From Channa striata (lineage: Eukaryota; Chordata; Actinopteri; Anabantiformes; Channidae), in assembly GCA_033026295.1 (NCBI GenBank), contig CM065176.1, positions 6,519,705 to 6,583,704 of the forward strand: a stretch of 64,000 nt of DNA. Reading direction: 5' to 3'. Within the stretch, counting starts at the first letter, position 1. Every line of letters starts with the position of its first letter. Below, one piece after another: positions 11,481 through 21,639 of this stretch. The notes beneath the pieces are model-generated. The model was given only the letters and a program-made list of their open reading frames with translations. It was not told where the DNA came from and did no database searches. The position numbers and the translations under genes were made by a program.

Positions 11481-11486
11481 TTTATT
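11481..11486 (-). terminator. paics: Poly(A) signal of paics (AATAAA on - strand)
   Basis: TTTATT on the + strand reads AATAAA on the paics strand, about 115 nt beyond the stop codon at 11600-11602. Confidence 0.6.
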
Positions 11487-11599
11487 AATGGAATGACTCA
11501 AGTGTGAGAGTGTACATGTAGATTGCATCTGTGTTACAAGACTTTTTTCATGGTAACTAAAATGAAATAAAATTCATAGGCAGTGGGTTTTGGGTCAGT

Positions 11600-14577
11600 T
11601 CAGAGGCTGCAGGCCTGAAGCCTCTTGTCAGCCAGCTTGAGAGCCACCCAGGTATTGAGCATGGAGGCCCTCAGTTTGCACCACACCAGGTGATCAGTCA
11701 AGCCAAAGATCTGTGCCGCAAACTGAGCGGCGGCCTCGGGGGAGAGGACTGTGGAGCAACCAAGACCTGCAGGTGGAAAACAAAAGAAAGTTCATTTACA
11801 GTGATAAACACGTTCAAGTGACAGATTAATTGGAAATGATAGCTATGCTCACCGCTTGGCATACGGAGGGATGACCAGACATCTTGTGCACCCCAGTCTG
11901 GAGTGAGAGGTGGGCAGTTGATGACAGGATAAGCTGTGTTTCCTGACATCACTGGACCAAGGCCATTACTTCTGCCAGCTACAGCCACAAACACAGTGGG
12001 TATGCCATCACCTGAGGAAAAACATATGGGTGACAAGACCGATAAGACAGCTGAAGTGGCTGGAAAGCAGTGAGCGGCTGTTGAAAACGTAAGCACACCT
12101 TCATATTCTGCTTTAATGCGAAGAGTCTCATCAGGTCCTTTGTGTGCCGAGGTGACTCTGAGGGTGCAGGGAATGCCGTAGGAAGTACAGGCCTTCTTGA
12201 TTTTTTCACAGTGGGCCATGTCAGAGGTGGAGCCCATCAGAACCACCACCCTGCCACTGGCCTGGGGATCCAGGAGCAGCTAGGGACACATCACACAACT
12301 CATTAGCTCCTTGCAAAAAACCTTTAATAAACTATGCAATTTTAGCTGAGCAGTGATCACTGTGGACTTGATTATTGCTCTAAGATATTGTAACAGAATC
12401 TCAAGTGTAAAATCAGTTTGTTACATAGCAATATCTATCTTAAGATTACTAAAACAAGCTATCATCATAAGATGCTGGTCATACCCAATCAAGTAAGGTT
12501 GTTACTTCAACACCACTGAAAGCAGTCAGTTAAGCAAGAGCATGTTTCACTAGTCATGAATACAATTTTTCATTTGTAAGAGAAGAAACGTGCTTAATTA
12601 TTCCCACTGTCTGAATTTCAGGTGTGTTTGTAGAACCAATTTTGAATGCAATTAACAACTGGCACACTGAAAAAAGGAAGAGTAGCTGACACCTAAACAA
12701 AAATAACAAGTAGTGATTAGATTTTGGTAAAATTATAAATCATAGCATGCAACAAAGGTTGAACCCTACAGTGAAACATGTTTTATCAAAAAAGACAATT
12801 AAAACCCAAAAGCTTGTGCTGATAAGATAGTGGTTTTGGAAAATGGGTGCTGTGTACCTTGACCCTTTCAGACACCCACTCAAAGTTTCTCTTCACCATC
12901 TGCATTGCCTCAGGGGTAACTTCTTTCAGGTCTCTGTACACCTAGTAAGGAGGGGCAACACCTATTTTCAGCATTTATTTTAATCCATTCTTTAATGTGT
13001 CAACCTGAATGGCAAAAAAGCTCTGCTAACCTGCTTGTCTTTTTGCTGGCTTCGATCTCCAGCAGGCCATAGCCTCCATGAATCTTATCAATCACATCAG
13101 CAAGGACAACCTCTTGAGTCTTCACATTCACGCCAAATTCAATCTTAGAGCAAAACAAAAATATAACTCTTTAGTTGAGTTGCACTGCAAGTGCTCAGCA
13201 GAAAAGTGGTCAGACTAGGACACCAATGCCAACAGCAGAGGGCATCACTGTACCTTCATATCCACAAGTGTGCAATTCTGAGTGGCCCAGGCCTTTTCCA
13301 GAATCTCAAAGATGGCCACAGTGCTGCGATTCATTATGTCCACTTCACACTGTCCAATTGTGAGCCCAGCCAGACAGAACTTGGCCTCTAGCAGCTGCTC
13401 CTCTGACCACTGCGGATCATTGTTGGCATCATCCTAAATTAGAGAATGATGAGATTTCAAGTTCATTAAAAAAAAAAAAAAAAAAAAACACGCACACACA
13501 CTAGACAGGTAAGGAGGCAAGGCCTGAGACTCACTTTAAAGAACATCTCCATCTTCAGGGGGGAGAAACGGTAGCCTTCCTTGACTCCTGGATTCCTCTT
13601 GAGGAAGGATCCGGTGGCCACTCTCCGACAAACCCACTCAATGGGAATCATCTCACAATGAGTCGCAACGAATGCTGTGTCTGAGTGCTGCTTCACAAAG
13701 GCAGTCTTAATGCCTGGAAAACAGGATACATGATAAAAATCAGGCCCTTGCGATGAAAGTATAAATTTAATGATTGTCAATTAAGTTTAGATCAGTTTCA
13801 ACCCTCACGTGAAAGTTAAGTGATGGGGATTGGTTGGTCACGTTCTAATGAATTATATGCAGTAATGACTCAAGTCACAAGATGGCTATTATCACAATTC
13901 AGCTGACAGGCACCATTTTCATATGTAATACGAGTTAGGCATTAGTGATTTAAAACGCAGAAGATGGTTGATTCACGTTTCCCAATAATTGAGAGGACAA
14001 AGGCCATATTTGTGAATAAAAGGGTTACCTCACATCAATGAGGTAACTCTAGTGAATACTCGTGACAGAAAAAGTTTGTCTGAAGAGTAATCGAACTAAA
14101 ATTTAAATGTATATTTTTAAACTGAAATTATTGTGTCTTAAATTTCCCACACAAAAGCAATAATCGTTTGTCCACTTGATAAAAAGCAGCTTTGGGGTGA
14201 ATATGATTAACTTTCCAGTGCCACACAATGATCTTTTGAATGGATCAACTACAGTAACCTTTACTCAGTCTTTACCAGATTCCTGCAGCAGCTTGAACAC
14301 GCAGCTCGTCGTTTTGTTGGCAATGGCAGCCTTGCCCTCCATCTGGTCTTTTCTTACCGCATTCCCGGCTGTGATCTGATCCCTGGACTGGACCAGAACC
14401 AGTCCGGGTTGATCGACCAACTCAAAGATCTGCTTCGTCTTTCCCTCACTCACTTTCTGGCCGATTTTCAACTCTAAAAACATGCACACAGACATGAGAA
14501 ACACCAAAACTTAGAAGCAGCGTTTGACTTTCGATTTCAAATCTGCACTTCAGTAGTGTACCTGGTGCAGACGCCAT
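11600..14577 (-). CDS. paics: paics: bifunctional AIR carboxylase / SAICAR synthase, with a 1-nt frameshift
   Basis: Cytosolic enzyme for two steps of de novo purine synthesis (AIR to CAIR to SAICAR), part of the purinosome. Coding exons in transcript order: 14577-14562, 14473-14276, 13713-13535, 13433-13254, 13143-13031, 12941-12858, 12279-12099, 12011-11853, 11766-11600. Together they give 1277 nt; one more base would give 425 codons, the usual vertebrate length. The N-terminal half is SAICAR synthetase (EGKTKQIFEL; AGNAVRKDQMEGK; ATGSFLKRNPGVKEGYRFSP). The C-terminal half is the PurE-type carboxylase (VVVLMGSTSD; SAHKGPDETLR; AGRSNGLGPVMSGNTAYPV). Exon 5 is 113 nt where both borders demand 114. 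A base is missing near 13084-13085 at codon 211, where the family reads D-N-D-S-W-R-L-W-P. As written, translation leaves frame and meets TGA in exon 6. All else is intact, so a sequence error is as likely as a true lesion. Confidence 0.93.
13468..13487. repeat. A-tract in a paics intron
   Basis: A run of about 20 A followed by CACGCACACACA. It is a simple repeat prone to length error in assembly. Confidence 0.8.
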
Positions 14578-14995
14578 GGCGGAGTTCTTCACCGGCCTAC
14601 AATCCTGAAAGATAATTTGGAAGAACTTTTGAAAAGTTGTGTAAGTACAGGCAGCTGGATCTGTGCAGACAGAAGAAGAGGGAAGTGAACTGCGTCCTAC
14701 GTGCAGTGACAGCCAATCGCACCCCTTATCTGACTCAGACAACCAATCACAGCAGCGCACTAGTCACCACGTGGGAAAGTGCTGCTTAAAACATCAAACA
14801 TTAGCAGGACGGAGCGCTCTGCTGTGCTATCGTCAAATAATGACGCTTCTCTGAGTTAAGACGAAAGCTGGTCCAATAACTTCTACAGGAATCAGCTGGC
14901 GTCTCGGCCGGATCGATTAGTTTGATTGAATCTACTTTATTCCTGATCGCGAAACACACATGGTATTTCGTCAGTCCACGGCGTGTGTGTCTCAA
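14578..14995. other. Upstream region of paics
   Basis: This holds the paics 5' flank. No ppat exon is visible on the + strand, although ppat is the divergent neighbour of paics in tetrapods. Right of about 14996 the repeat family resumes. No TATA box or other promoter element was identified with confidence. Confidence 0.4.
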
Positions 14996-15838
14996 GTGTA
15001 GGTAGAGGTGTGTGTGTGTCTGCGTTCGTGCATCTCCTCTGTGTATTAGCAGTAAGAAGAAGTGTCAGTTAAGGTGATTGGATGCAGCTGTGAGGCTGAT
15101 CACATGACCAGAAGTGCCTTTCAACATGATAATGACCTGCCTACTCATTCTGGTGCTAACAGGAAAAGTTCAAACTTAGCCTCGCAAAATGTGCATTAAG
15201 TGAAAAAGTATGAGCCCTAGAAACAAACGGAAAGAACTGTGAGCGTCAGAAGGCTTCACCGCACACGCCCATGTGATTTATATTTAGATCCTCAATAAAA
15301 TGAAGGCGTGGCGGCGAGTTTAAAACGGCCCTCGTTTGAGATTTGAGGAGACATTTCTGGAGCTCCTTATAATGGGGTGTAATGGGAGTTTGAGAGGGCA
15401 CTCTCTCCGCTTCTGGCCGCGTGTGGAGAGACCCGTAAGACCTGTCGCCGTGAGAGTTACATTTCCTGAAAGAGGACAAAAATGCCTACGTTTTGATGTA
15501 TAATTTGTTGAGGAAGGATGAAAGGTGGCTGAAGGAAATCAGAAAGAGAAGCGAAAAAGCATAAAATCAAAATGGCGGAATCGGCAGAGCGTGTGTGACG
15601 TCACACGCTCTAGCAGAAGGAATAAGAAATCTCCAAAAATTGCCTAAAACATCCGTTAACATGGGGCAAAAATAAGCCACAAAAAGTGAAATATAATAAA
15701 AAGTATAAAAGATACAAAAGAGAAAAGTAATAGCACACATCGCCTCAACAAGACCTACGATTAGGAAGTGGAACGGAGTTTCTACGACAAATGGTACGGA
15801 ACTAGTTACGCGCCGAAGAAAGTTGCAAATTGTAGCAG
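14996..15838. repeat. Palindrome-ended repeat, partial copy C
   Basis: The block starts within the TG-tract end of the tandem array, then matches copies B and D through GGCTTCACCGCACACGC, the TGACGTCA palindrome (15596-15603) and the ACATGGGGCAAAAATAAGCC stretch. It has an internal deletion of most of the 94-codon frame and ends at about CGCCGAAGAAAGTTGC. The head and terminal palindrome are missing. Confidence 0.65.
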
Positions 15839-15843
15839 AATCC

Positions 15844-15914
15844 GTTGCTAGCGTTAGCATTGTATTTTAATTCAATTTCCAGCTAGCGTTAGCATCGCGG
15901 CTAACGCTAGCAAC
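15844..15914. repeat. 71-bp inverted repeat with 15-bp perfect arms
   Basis: GTTGCTAGCGTTAGC (15844-15858) is exactly matched by its reverse complement GCTAACGCTAGCAAC (15900-15914). The loop holds a third related copy, AGCTAGCGTTAGC. It sits directly after partial copy C. It could extrude as a cruciform or mark the end of another small element; no target duplication was seen. Confidence 0.75.
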
Positions 15915-16145
15915 GAACACTAATACAAATAGCAACTTTACAAGCCTGAATATGCTTCATGGGGAGATAGCAGTTAATGATTTCAATACCTGCTATATAG
16001 CAGACCATCTTAATGGTTTATTCATCTACAAGCAGAATTTTCCACACTTACAAACTTTGCTGATAGGAGACAAGAAAAAGACAAACTCACCAACTGAAGC
16101 ACAGCAACAGACTGGCTGCAAAAACCGCTTGAGCCAATAGATGTG

Positions 16146-17184
16146 ATGAGAAGTCAGTTAACGTGATTGGACGCAGCAGTGAGGCTGATCACATGACCAG
16201 AAGCAGCCGTGTCTGTTAACATGATAATGGCATTTACAAATTTGCTTAGTCATTCAGGTGCTAACAGGAAAAGCTAAAACTTAGCCTCGCAAAATGTGCA
16301 TTAAGTGAAAAAGTATTAGCCCTAGAATCAAACGGAAAGAACTGTAAGCGTCAGAAGGCTTCACCGCACACGCAGATGTAATTTATATGAAGATAGTCAA
16401 TAAAATGTAGGCGTGGCGGCAATTTTAAAACGGCCATCGTTTGGGATTTGAGGAGACATTTCTGGAGCGCCGTTATAATGGGCTCTAATGGGAGTTTGGG
16501 AGGGAACTCTCTCCGCTTCTGGCCACGTGGAGAGAGAACCGTAAGACATGTCGGCGTGAGAGTTACATGTCCTGAAAGAGGACAAAAATACCTACGTTTT
16601 GATGTATAATTTGTTGAGGAAAGATGTAAGGTGACGGAAGGAAAGCAGAAAGAGAAGCGCAAAAGATGAAAATAATAATCGCGAAATCGTCAGAGCGTGT
16701 GTGACGTCACCCGCTCTAGCAGACGCAATACACACTAATGGGGAAGAGGAAAAATGTCCAAAAAGTACCTAAAACTAAAACTGCCGTCAATCAAAAAGTA
16801 TAAAGTTTATGAAAAAGCCGATCGGCAGGAAGAAAGTTTCAAGGGTCTAGACTCGTTTAAAGTTTTAATGACGTTTCTACGCCAAAGTATGACGAAACTG
16901 GAAGCTCATGAAAAGTGGCAGGTCGGAGGGAAGGGAAGGAAAGTTTCACGTTTTTCCCATCCGTTAACATGGGGCAAAAATAAGCCACAAAAAGTGAAAT
17001 ATAATAAAAAGTATAAAAGATACAAACGACAAAAGTAGAAGCACACATGCCCTAAACGAGACCTACGATTAGGAAGTGGAACGGAGTTTCTACGACAAAC
17101 GGTACGGGACTAGTTACGCGCCGAAGAAGTTGCTATAATAATAATAATAAAGATTAGGATAACAAGAGTGGGAGAGCTGTACAG
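16146..17184. repeat. Palindrome-ended repeat, partial copy D
   Basis: It begins at GTCAGTTAACGTGATTGGACGCAGC, keeps the CRE-like site (16702-16709) and a complete 94-codon frame (16754-17038), and stops at the centre of the terminal palindrome. After it comes CACTTGAGTGAGTTTTTGTG, which also occurs at 20077 without the repeat, so the right border is well placed. The head, minisatellite and tandem array are absent. Confidence 0.65.
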
Positions 17185-17790
17185 CACTTGAGTGAGTTTT
17201 TGTGACCCCCAGAAGGGCAAAATAGGGCCGATCCGGAATTTGAACCCGGAACCTCTCGCACCCTAAGCGAGAATCATACCCCTAGACCAACGAGCCTTGA
17301 CTTGCAGATTTTCACATGTGTTTTTCTTTGGCATCAAGACCGGCGCTCAAACCTTGTCAGTGGTGATGTGGCAAACTGGGACTCTGCGTCTCATCTTGTC
17401 CAATGGCGCCCTCTGCTGGTCCAAATTATGCTTCACCTTTGTGGATTTGGATGAATATGATTTGTAGCACACAACTGTAATATATGTGCCAAGTGTTTGT
17501 TTAGTTATAAATGACTACCGGAGCGAGATCCCGGGCTACCAATTTGGAGTGAGAGCCATGCTTCCCATATAACACAGGGATTTTACGTACAGGAACGTGC
17601 TGGTCTGTCATCAGCCTGAGTGGGACCCTGTGTCCTGGACCCTTAAAAATCAAGGACTTTGAGATTGCACTTTCTCCACTTCAGGTCAGCCATGGGGAAA
17701 TTGTGGACAAATTGGTGGAAATTTAAAAAGGAGAAAATTTGTTTAATTTACAAGGAGCTGAGACAGGGTGTGGTTGGTTTAGATGGTATT
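17185..17790. repeat. Segmental duplication P, copy 1 (tRNA-Pro block)
   Basis: This matches about 22553-23135: the tRNA-Pro gene, then GGCATCAAGACCGGCGCTCA, CTTGTCCAATGGCGCCCTCT and the AAATTGTGGACAAATTGG stretch, with about 95 percent identity by eye. The tRNA in this copy is more decayed than its partner. Confidence 0.8.
17225..17296 (-). tRNA. Decayed tRNA-Pro (AGG)
   Basis: A 72-nt tRNA-Pro on the - strand with anticodon AGG. The D arm, anticodon arm and TTCAAAT T loop are intact, but the 3' acceptor strand is altered (GGATCGGCC in place of GGACGAGCC). That leaves one mismatch and two G-U pairs in the acceptor stem and one G-U in the T stem. A TTTT terminator follows on the transcript side. 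It is probably a pseudogene or low-scoring copy. Confidence 0.7.
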
Positions 17791-18110
17791 TTTTGTGGAT
17801 TTGGATGAATATGGTTTAGTGGAAATGCATGAGTAGACTGGAACATAACAGCCTCATATGTTTCCATGTTTGTAGTATAGCTTCCCTTGTTTACAGCATT
17901 AGTGTTGCATGTTTCAAGCTCATAGGATCATCACGGCATCTGTAACTGTCTCTTACTGTATTTTACAATTGTATGTATACAATTTACTTTTTAAAAAGAT
18001 CAGAAAGTACAAACTATATAGGTTAAACCTGTAATGTGTTGTGGCTGTTCTAATGATTTAAATCTGACCACACTATCTAGCAGAGGTTTAGGTTTTCCTT
18101 TTAGATGACC
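17791..18110. other. Spacer between tRNA block and RTE element
   Basis: About 320 bp, AT-rich, with no gene or repeat that I recognise. Its right end may be the undetected 5' part of the RTE element. Confidence 0.35.
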
Positions 18111-18117
18111 CGGGCCG

Positions 18118-19243
18118 GACTTGTACAGGATAGCCAGACAGAGAGATAGAGATAGGAAAGATGTGCAACAGGTAAGGGTGATTAAAGACAGAGATGGAAA
18201 GTTGCTAACAAGCCAAGAGAGTGTGCAGAGAAGATGGAAGGAGTATTTTGAGGAGCTGATGAATGAGGAAAATGACAGGGAAAGAAGGGAGGAAGATGTG
18301 GATGTTGTGGAGCAGGAAATAGCAGAGATTAGAAAGGATGAGGTGAGGAAGGCTCTGAAAAGGATGAAGAGCGGAAAGGCTGTTGGTCCTGATGATGTAC
18401 CTGTGGAGGTGTGGAAGTGTCTAGGAGAGACAGCAGTGGCGTTTCTAACCAGTCTGTTTAAAAGGATTGTAGAGAGTGAGAAGATGCCTGAGGAATGGAG
18501 GAGAAGCGTTCTGGTGCCTATCTTTAAGAACAAGGGTGACACGCAGAACTGCAGCAACTAAAGAGGGATAAAGCTGATGAGCCACAAAATGAAGCTGTGG
18601 GAAAGAGTAGTGAAAGCCAGGCTTAGGAAGGAGGTGGAGATTTGTGAGCAGCAGTATGGTTTCATGCCCCGTAAGAGCACCACTGATGCCACTTTTGCTT
18701 TGCGATTGTTGATGGAAAGGTACAGAGATGGTCAGAAGGAGCTGCATTGTGTCTTTGTGGATTTAGAGAAGGCATATGACAGGGTGCCGAGGGAGGAGCT
18801 GTGGTACTGTATGAGGATGTCGGGAGTGGCAGAGAAGTACGTCAGAGTAGTCCAGGACATGTATGAGAGGAGCATGACGGTGGTGAGATGTGCTGTAGGT
18901 CAGACAGAGGAGTTCAAGGTGGAGGTGGGACTACACCAAGGATCAGCTTTGAGTCCCTTCTTGTTTGTAATGCTGATGGACAGGTTGACAGATGAGGTCA
19001 GACAGAAATCTTCCTGGACAATGATGTTTGCAGATGACATAGTGATTTGCAGTGAGAGTAGAGAGCAGGTGGAGGACCAGCTGGAGAGGTGGAGGTTTGC
19101 TCTGGAAAGAAGAGGCATGAAAGTCAGTCGTAGCAAGACAGAATACATGTGCCTAAACGAGAGGGAGCCAGGTAGAAGCGTAAGGTTACAGGGGGCTGAG
19201 GTGAAGAAGGTGCAGGAGTTCAAGTACTTGGGGTCAACTGTCA
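18118..19243 (+). mobile_element. RTE-like LINE reverse transcriptase, nonsense-mutated and 3'-truncated
   Basis: One + frame runs across 18121-19243 with RT blocks in order: LKRMKSGKAVGPDDVPVEVW, VLVPIFKNKGD, QQYGFMPRKSTTDATFALR, VFVDLEKAYDRVPREELW, LHQGSALSPFLF, MMFADDIVICSE (catalytic FADD at 19027-19038) and LERRGMKVSRSKTEYMC. At 18559-18561 a TAA interrupts N-C-S-N-*-R-G-I, where the family has Tyr. The frame ends after KYLGSTV, where unrelated sequence begins, so the C-terminus is lost. The endonuclease domain is absent upstream. It is a dead copy; otherwise the RT is well kept, which suggests recent activity of the family. Confidence 0.85.
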
Positions 19244-19249
19244 TAGCTC

Positions 19250-19600
19250 CCATGGCGACTCTTGACGGAGCTTTCGCGACTCCCAAGGCGTCTCCCAAGG
19301 CGTCTCTCTCTCGCCGTAGACCAGCATAACAGGCCACAGCCAACGTCTCTCTGGGTCTGGGGAGCAGCGGGTCGGCTGAGACACTCTGGTGCCCTCAGGC
19401 TGGCACAGACCCCTAGTTTCACGCCCAGCCTCCTGCCTGTGCATCCCATCAGCACTCTGCTTTCCACTACCTCTCGCTCTGGTTCACCTAAGCTCTGCTC
19501 CATGTCATCTTCTAGACGGTCCCGATCCCACTTCTGACACCATTGTAGCGCCGGACACCATGGCAGGGTGTGCGGCAGCCACTGCGGGTGGTGGAGCATG
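19250..19600 (-). mobile_element. Ty3/gypsy fragment: LTR edge, primer site and start of gag
   Basis: Read on the - strand, TGGTGTCAGAAGTGGGATCG is the primer-binding-site region seen after the left LTR of many fish gypsy elements. It is followed by a frame with the Met start MEQSLGEPEREVVES, which I take as the gag beginning. The fragment is cut by the RTE junction near 19245. Sequence at about 19600-19725 may be part of its LTR, but I cannot prove that. Confidence 0.5.
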
Positions 19601-19724
19601 AGCTACGCTAGCCTAGCCTAACTGGTGCAGCTTGGCCGCTAGCAGCCAACCCGACCCTAAAGCTACCCCAGGTGGAGGGAAGTCACTCGTGCCCCATACA
19701 GCGCACGACCCCGAGTGCCTCATG

Positions 19725-19765
19725 CTGGCAACTGTTTATAATTTTCCAAAAATAGAAAAAACTGG
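19725..19765. repeat. Short match to an intron of the FIIND-CARD gene
   Basis: TGGCAACTGTTTATAATTTTCC and the following AAAAATAGAAA..TGGCACTAG correspond to 4687-4732 in the intron before the UPA exon. It shows that a third scrap of that locus lies here. Confidence 0.65.
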
Positions 19766-19803
19766 CACTAGGAGGATTTGGTACGTGGGTACGTGGGTTT
19801 TTT

Positions 19804-20109
19804 TGGGTTCCTTTTTAGACGAGCTGAGGAAGGTTGAGTATGGATGAGGCCTGAACGTGCATATGATCAGCTGAAACACAATACAGATGAAACGTTATGA
19901 ATAATATTAATAATATTATAGTGAGGAGTAATATTAGTCAGGTGTTTAGGAGGAAACACTCAGTCAGCTTGTTATTCGTGTGTTCTTGAAGTTGTAGTTA
20001 CGCTCTATGATGTATTCGTAGACTAAGTTTATGTGAAGTTGTGTTTTTCCCTGTTACATTAGTAAATATAGTGTACAGCACTTGAGTGAGTTTTTGTGAC
20101 CCCCAGAAG
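19804..20109. repeat. Segmental duplication S, copy 1
   Basis: The left part (ACGAGCTGAGGAAGGTTGAG, then GATCAGCTGAAACACAATAC) matches 21996-22060. The right part (ATATTAGTCAGGTGTTTAGG to TAAATATAGTGTAC) matches 22413-22550. The end (CACTTGAGTGAGTTTTTGTG) matches 17185-17219. At 20110 the block breaks into the gypsy integrase fragment just where the other copies enter a tRNA-Pro gene. Confidence 0.75.
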
Positions 20110-20480
20110 TGAAGAACAGGGCTCGTGAATCATGGAGGAAATATGTCAGACCTTTGGTGCATGCTTACAATTGCACAAGAAATGACGTAATGGGAGAAGC
20201 CCCGTTTCTTCTCATGTTTGGTAGAGAGCCTCGTCTCCCCATTGACCTCTGTTTTGGTATCAGTCCACAAGGTCACAGTTCAAAAACGCATTCACAGTAC
20301 ATGAGAGACCTAAAGAAGAGACTTAGAGAAGCTTACAATCTAGCCTCAAAGAATGCTGAGAGACACAGTTTCAAGGTTTGTTAGTGTCACTGCAGCAGCA
20401 AGTTACCGCATTAGTGCAGTTTTTGTTGGCTGATATTAGTGACGAGGACGTCACATTTTAAGTAGGGGAGGATGTAACCC
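20109..20480 (+). mobile_element. Ty3/gypsy integrase C-terminal fragment with polypurine tract
   Basis: The + frame at 20109-20384 encodes the end of a gypsy integrase: WRKYVRPLVHAYNCTRNDVM, then PFLLMFGREPRLPIDLCFG. About 75 nt further, AGTAGGGGAGGA (20461-20472) is followed by TGTAACCC, a good polypurine tract and LTR start. The rest of the element is missing. It is opposite in strand to the gag fragment at 19250-19600, so the two are either separate elements or one rearranged element. Confidence 0.7.
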
Positions 20481-20876
20481 AGCTGTGCTTTTGGTGGGTT
20501 GTTTGAGTGTAAGGTTCTTTTAAGGGTTATGACAGTTCAGCTTTGCGGCAGAAGTTTGCGACAGTCTACCTACGGTAGAAGCGCACCTGCAGGAGACAAC
20601 GTGGGCTCAGATGGTAGACTGGGTCAGATGAGCCCTGCAAAGTTCTGTGAACATTGAACAGTCATGGTGATATGTTTCAGGTTTCAAATGTAATTTGCAC
20701 TCAAAAGTACAATTACTTCTGTTTGGGAAAAAAAGTTAAGTGAATATTCAATTACATGTGATATGCATGTTCAAATGAACCAAAAGACATGCTTAAGACT
20801 GTTAAAATTAAAATAAGGCAAATGTGAAACACAGAATGGCTTGCTAAAATTTGTTTAAATATATTGTTTGTTTATT

Positions 20877-20883
<7 letters not shown>

Positions 20884-20929
<46 letters not shown>

Positions 20930-20946
20930 GTGTGTGTGTGTGTGTG

Positions 20947-20977
<31 letters not shown>

Positions 20978-20980
20978 TTA
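20884..20980. repeat. (TG)n and (TATG)n microsatellite
   Basis: An uninterrupted TG run of about 36 bp is followed by a second TG run and TATG repeats. Long open frames here are artefacts of the repeat. Confidence 0.95.
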
Positions 20981-20984
20981 AATA

Positions 20985-21067
20985 TATTGTGAACGTCAGC
21001 CAAGGTCGGCCCCCTCCACATTTTACATCAAATCTGGCCCCCTTTGCAAAAAGTTTGGACACCCCTG
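20985..21067. mobile_element. Right end of a hAT-type element
   Basis: The sequence ends AAGTTTGGACACCCCTG, the inverted form of the CAGGGGTGTCCAAACTT terminus typical of hAT elements. The matching left end was not found; the microsatellite may have replaced it. Only the right end is claimed. Confidence 0.5.
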
Positions 21068-21094
21068 CTGTACAGAGATTCTGTGTTGTTTGTT

Positions 21095-21625
21095 CAGTCC
21101 AGTTTTTTGTTTAGGTGGACTCCCAGGTATTTCAAGGTGTCCACAATTTCAATGTCTGAGCCCGGAGGGGGGTGGGTGGTGACTGGTCTGGAGCTGTGGG
21201 TTGTTGGTAGCTCTCTGTGACAGGGGGAGGAGGGGCAGAGTGGTCTGCATGGAGCTGAGGTGTGAGGAGCTGCAGCTGGGAGGAGACGACTGGACTGGAG
21301 CGGTGTCAGGAGGATTCTGTGTGAATGGGGACTGGGCAGAATCAAATCTGTTAAAGAACAAGTTTAATTCATTTGCCCAGGTCTGGTCACCCGTGGCCTG
21401 TCGACCATCCCCACCCTCACCATGGGATGTATTTCAGTCCTCTCCACACCTCACGGACGTTGTTCTGCTCCAGACGGTGCTCCAGTTTCTTCCTGTAGCT
21501 GTCCTTGCATCTCCTGATTTTGAATTTTAATTCCCCCTGCACTCTGCCCAGCTCCTCTGTGTCCCCAAAGAGAAAGGCCTTCTTCTTTTCATTCAGCAGG
21601 GCCTTCAGCTCAGGGCCCACCCAGG
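21095..21625 (-). mobile_element. Internally deleted LINE fragment
   Basis: On the - strand, a frame from 21620 reads GPELKALLNEKKKAFLFGD.. KIRRCKDSYRKKLEHRLEQN.. REVWRGLKYI, the linker between endonuclease and RT in a fish LINE. About 350 nt downstream, IVDTLKYLGVHLNKKLD, from the C-terminal side of the RT, appears without the catalytic middle. The same LINE family probably gave the 1400-1813 piece and the TGCAGTCTGTTCTTGTCCC stretch near 23160-23215. Confidence 0.65.
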
Positions 21626-21639
21626 GTTTGTTGTTGGGA

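Noticed and set aside
11698..12249. A 183-codon - strand open frame
   Set aside because: It runs through paics exons and introns in one frame; the true exons are 12099-12279 and 11853-12011 with proper splice sites.
18000..18557. Long - strand frame rich in Ser and Leu
   Set aside because: It is the antisense shadow of the RTE reverse-transcriptase frame on the + strand.
20844..21114. Open frames on both strands over the TG tract
   Set aside because: They are products of the (TG)n/(TATG)n microsatellite and encode only repeated residues.
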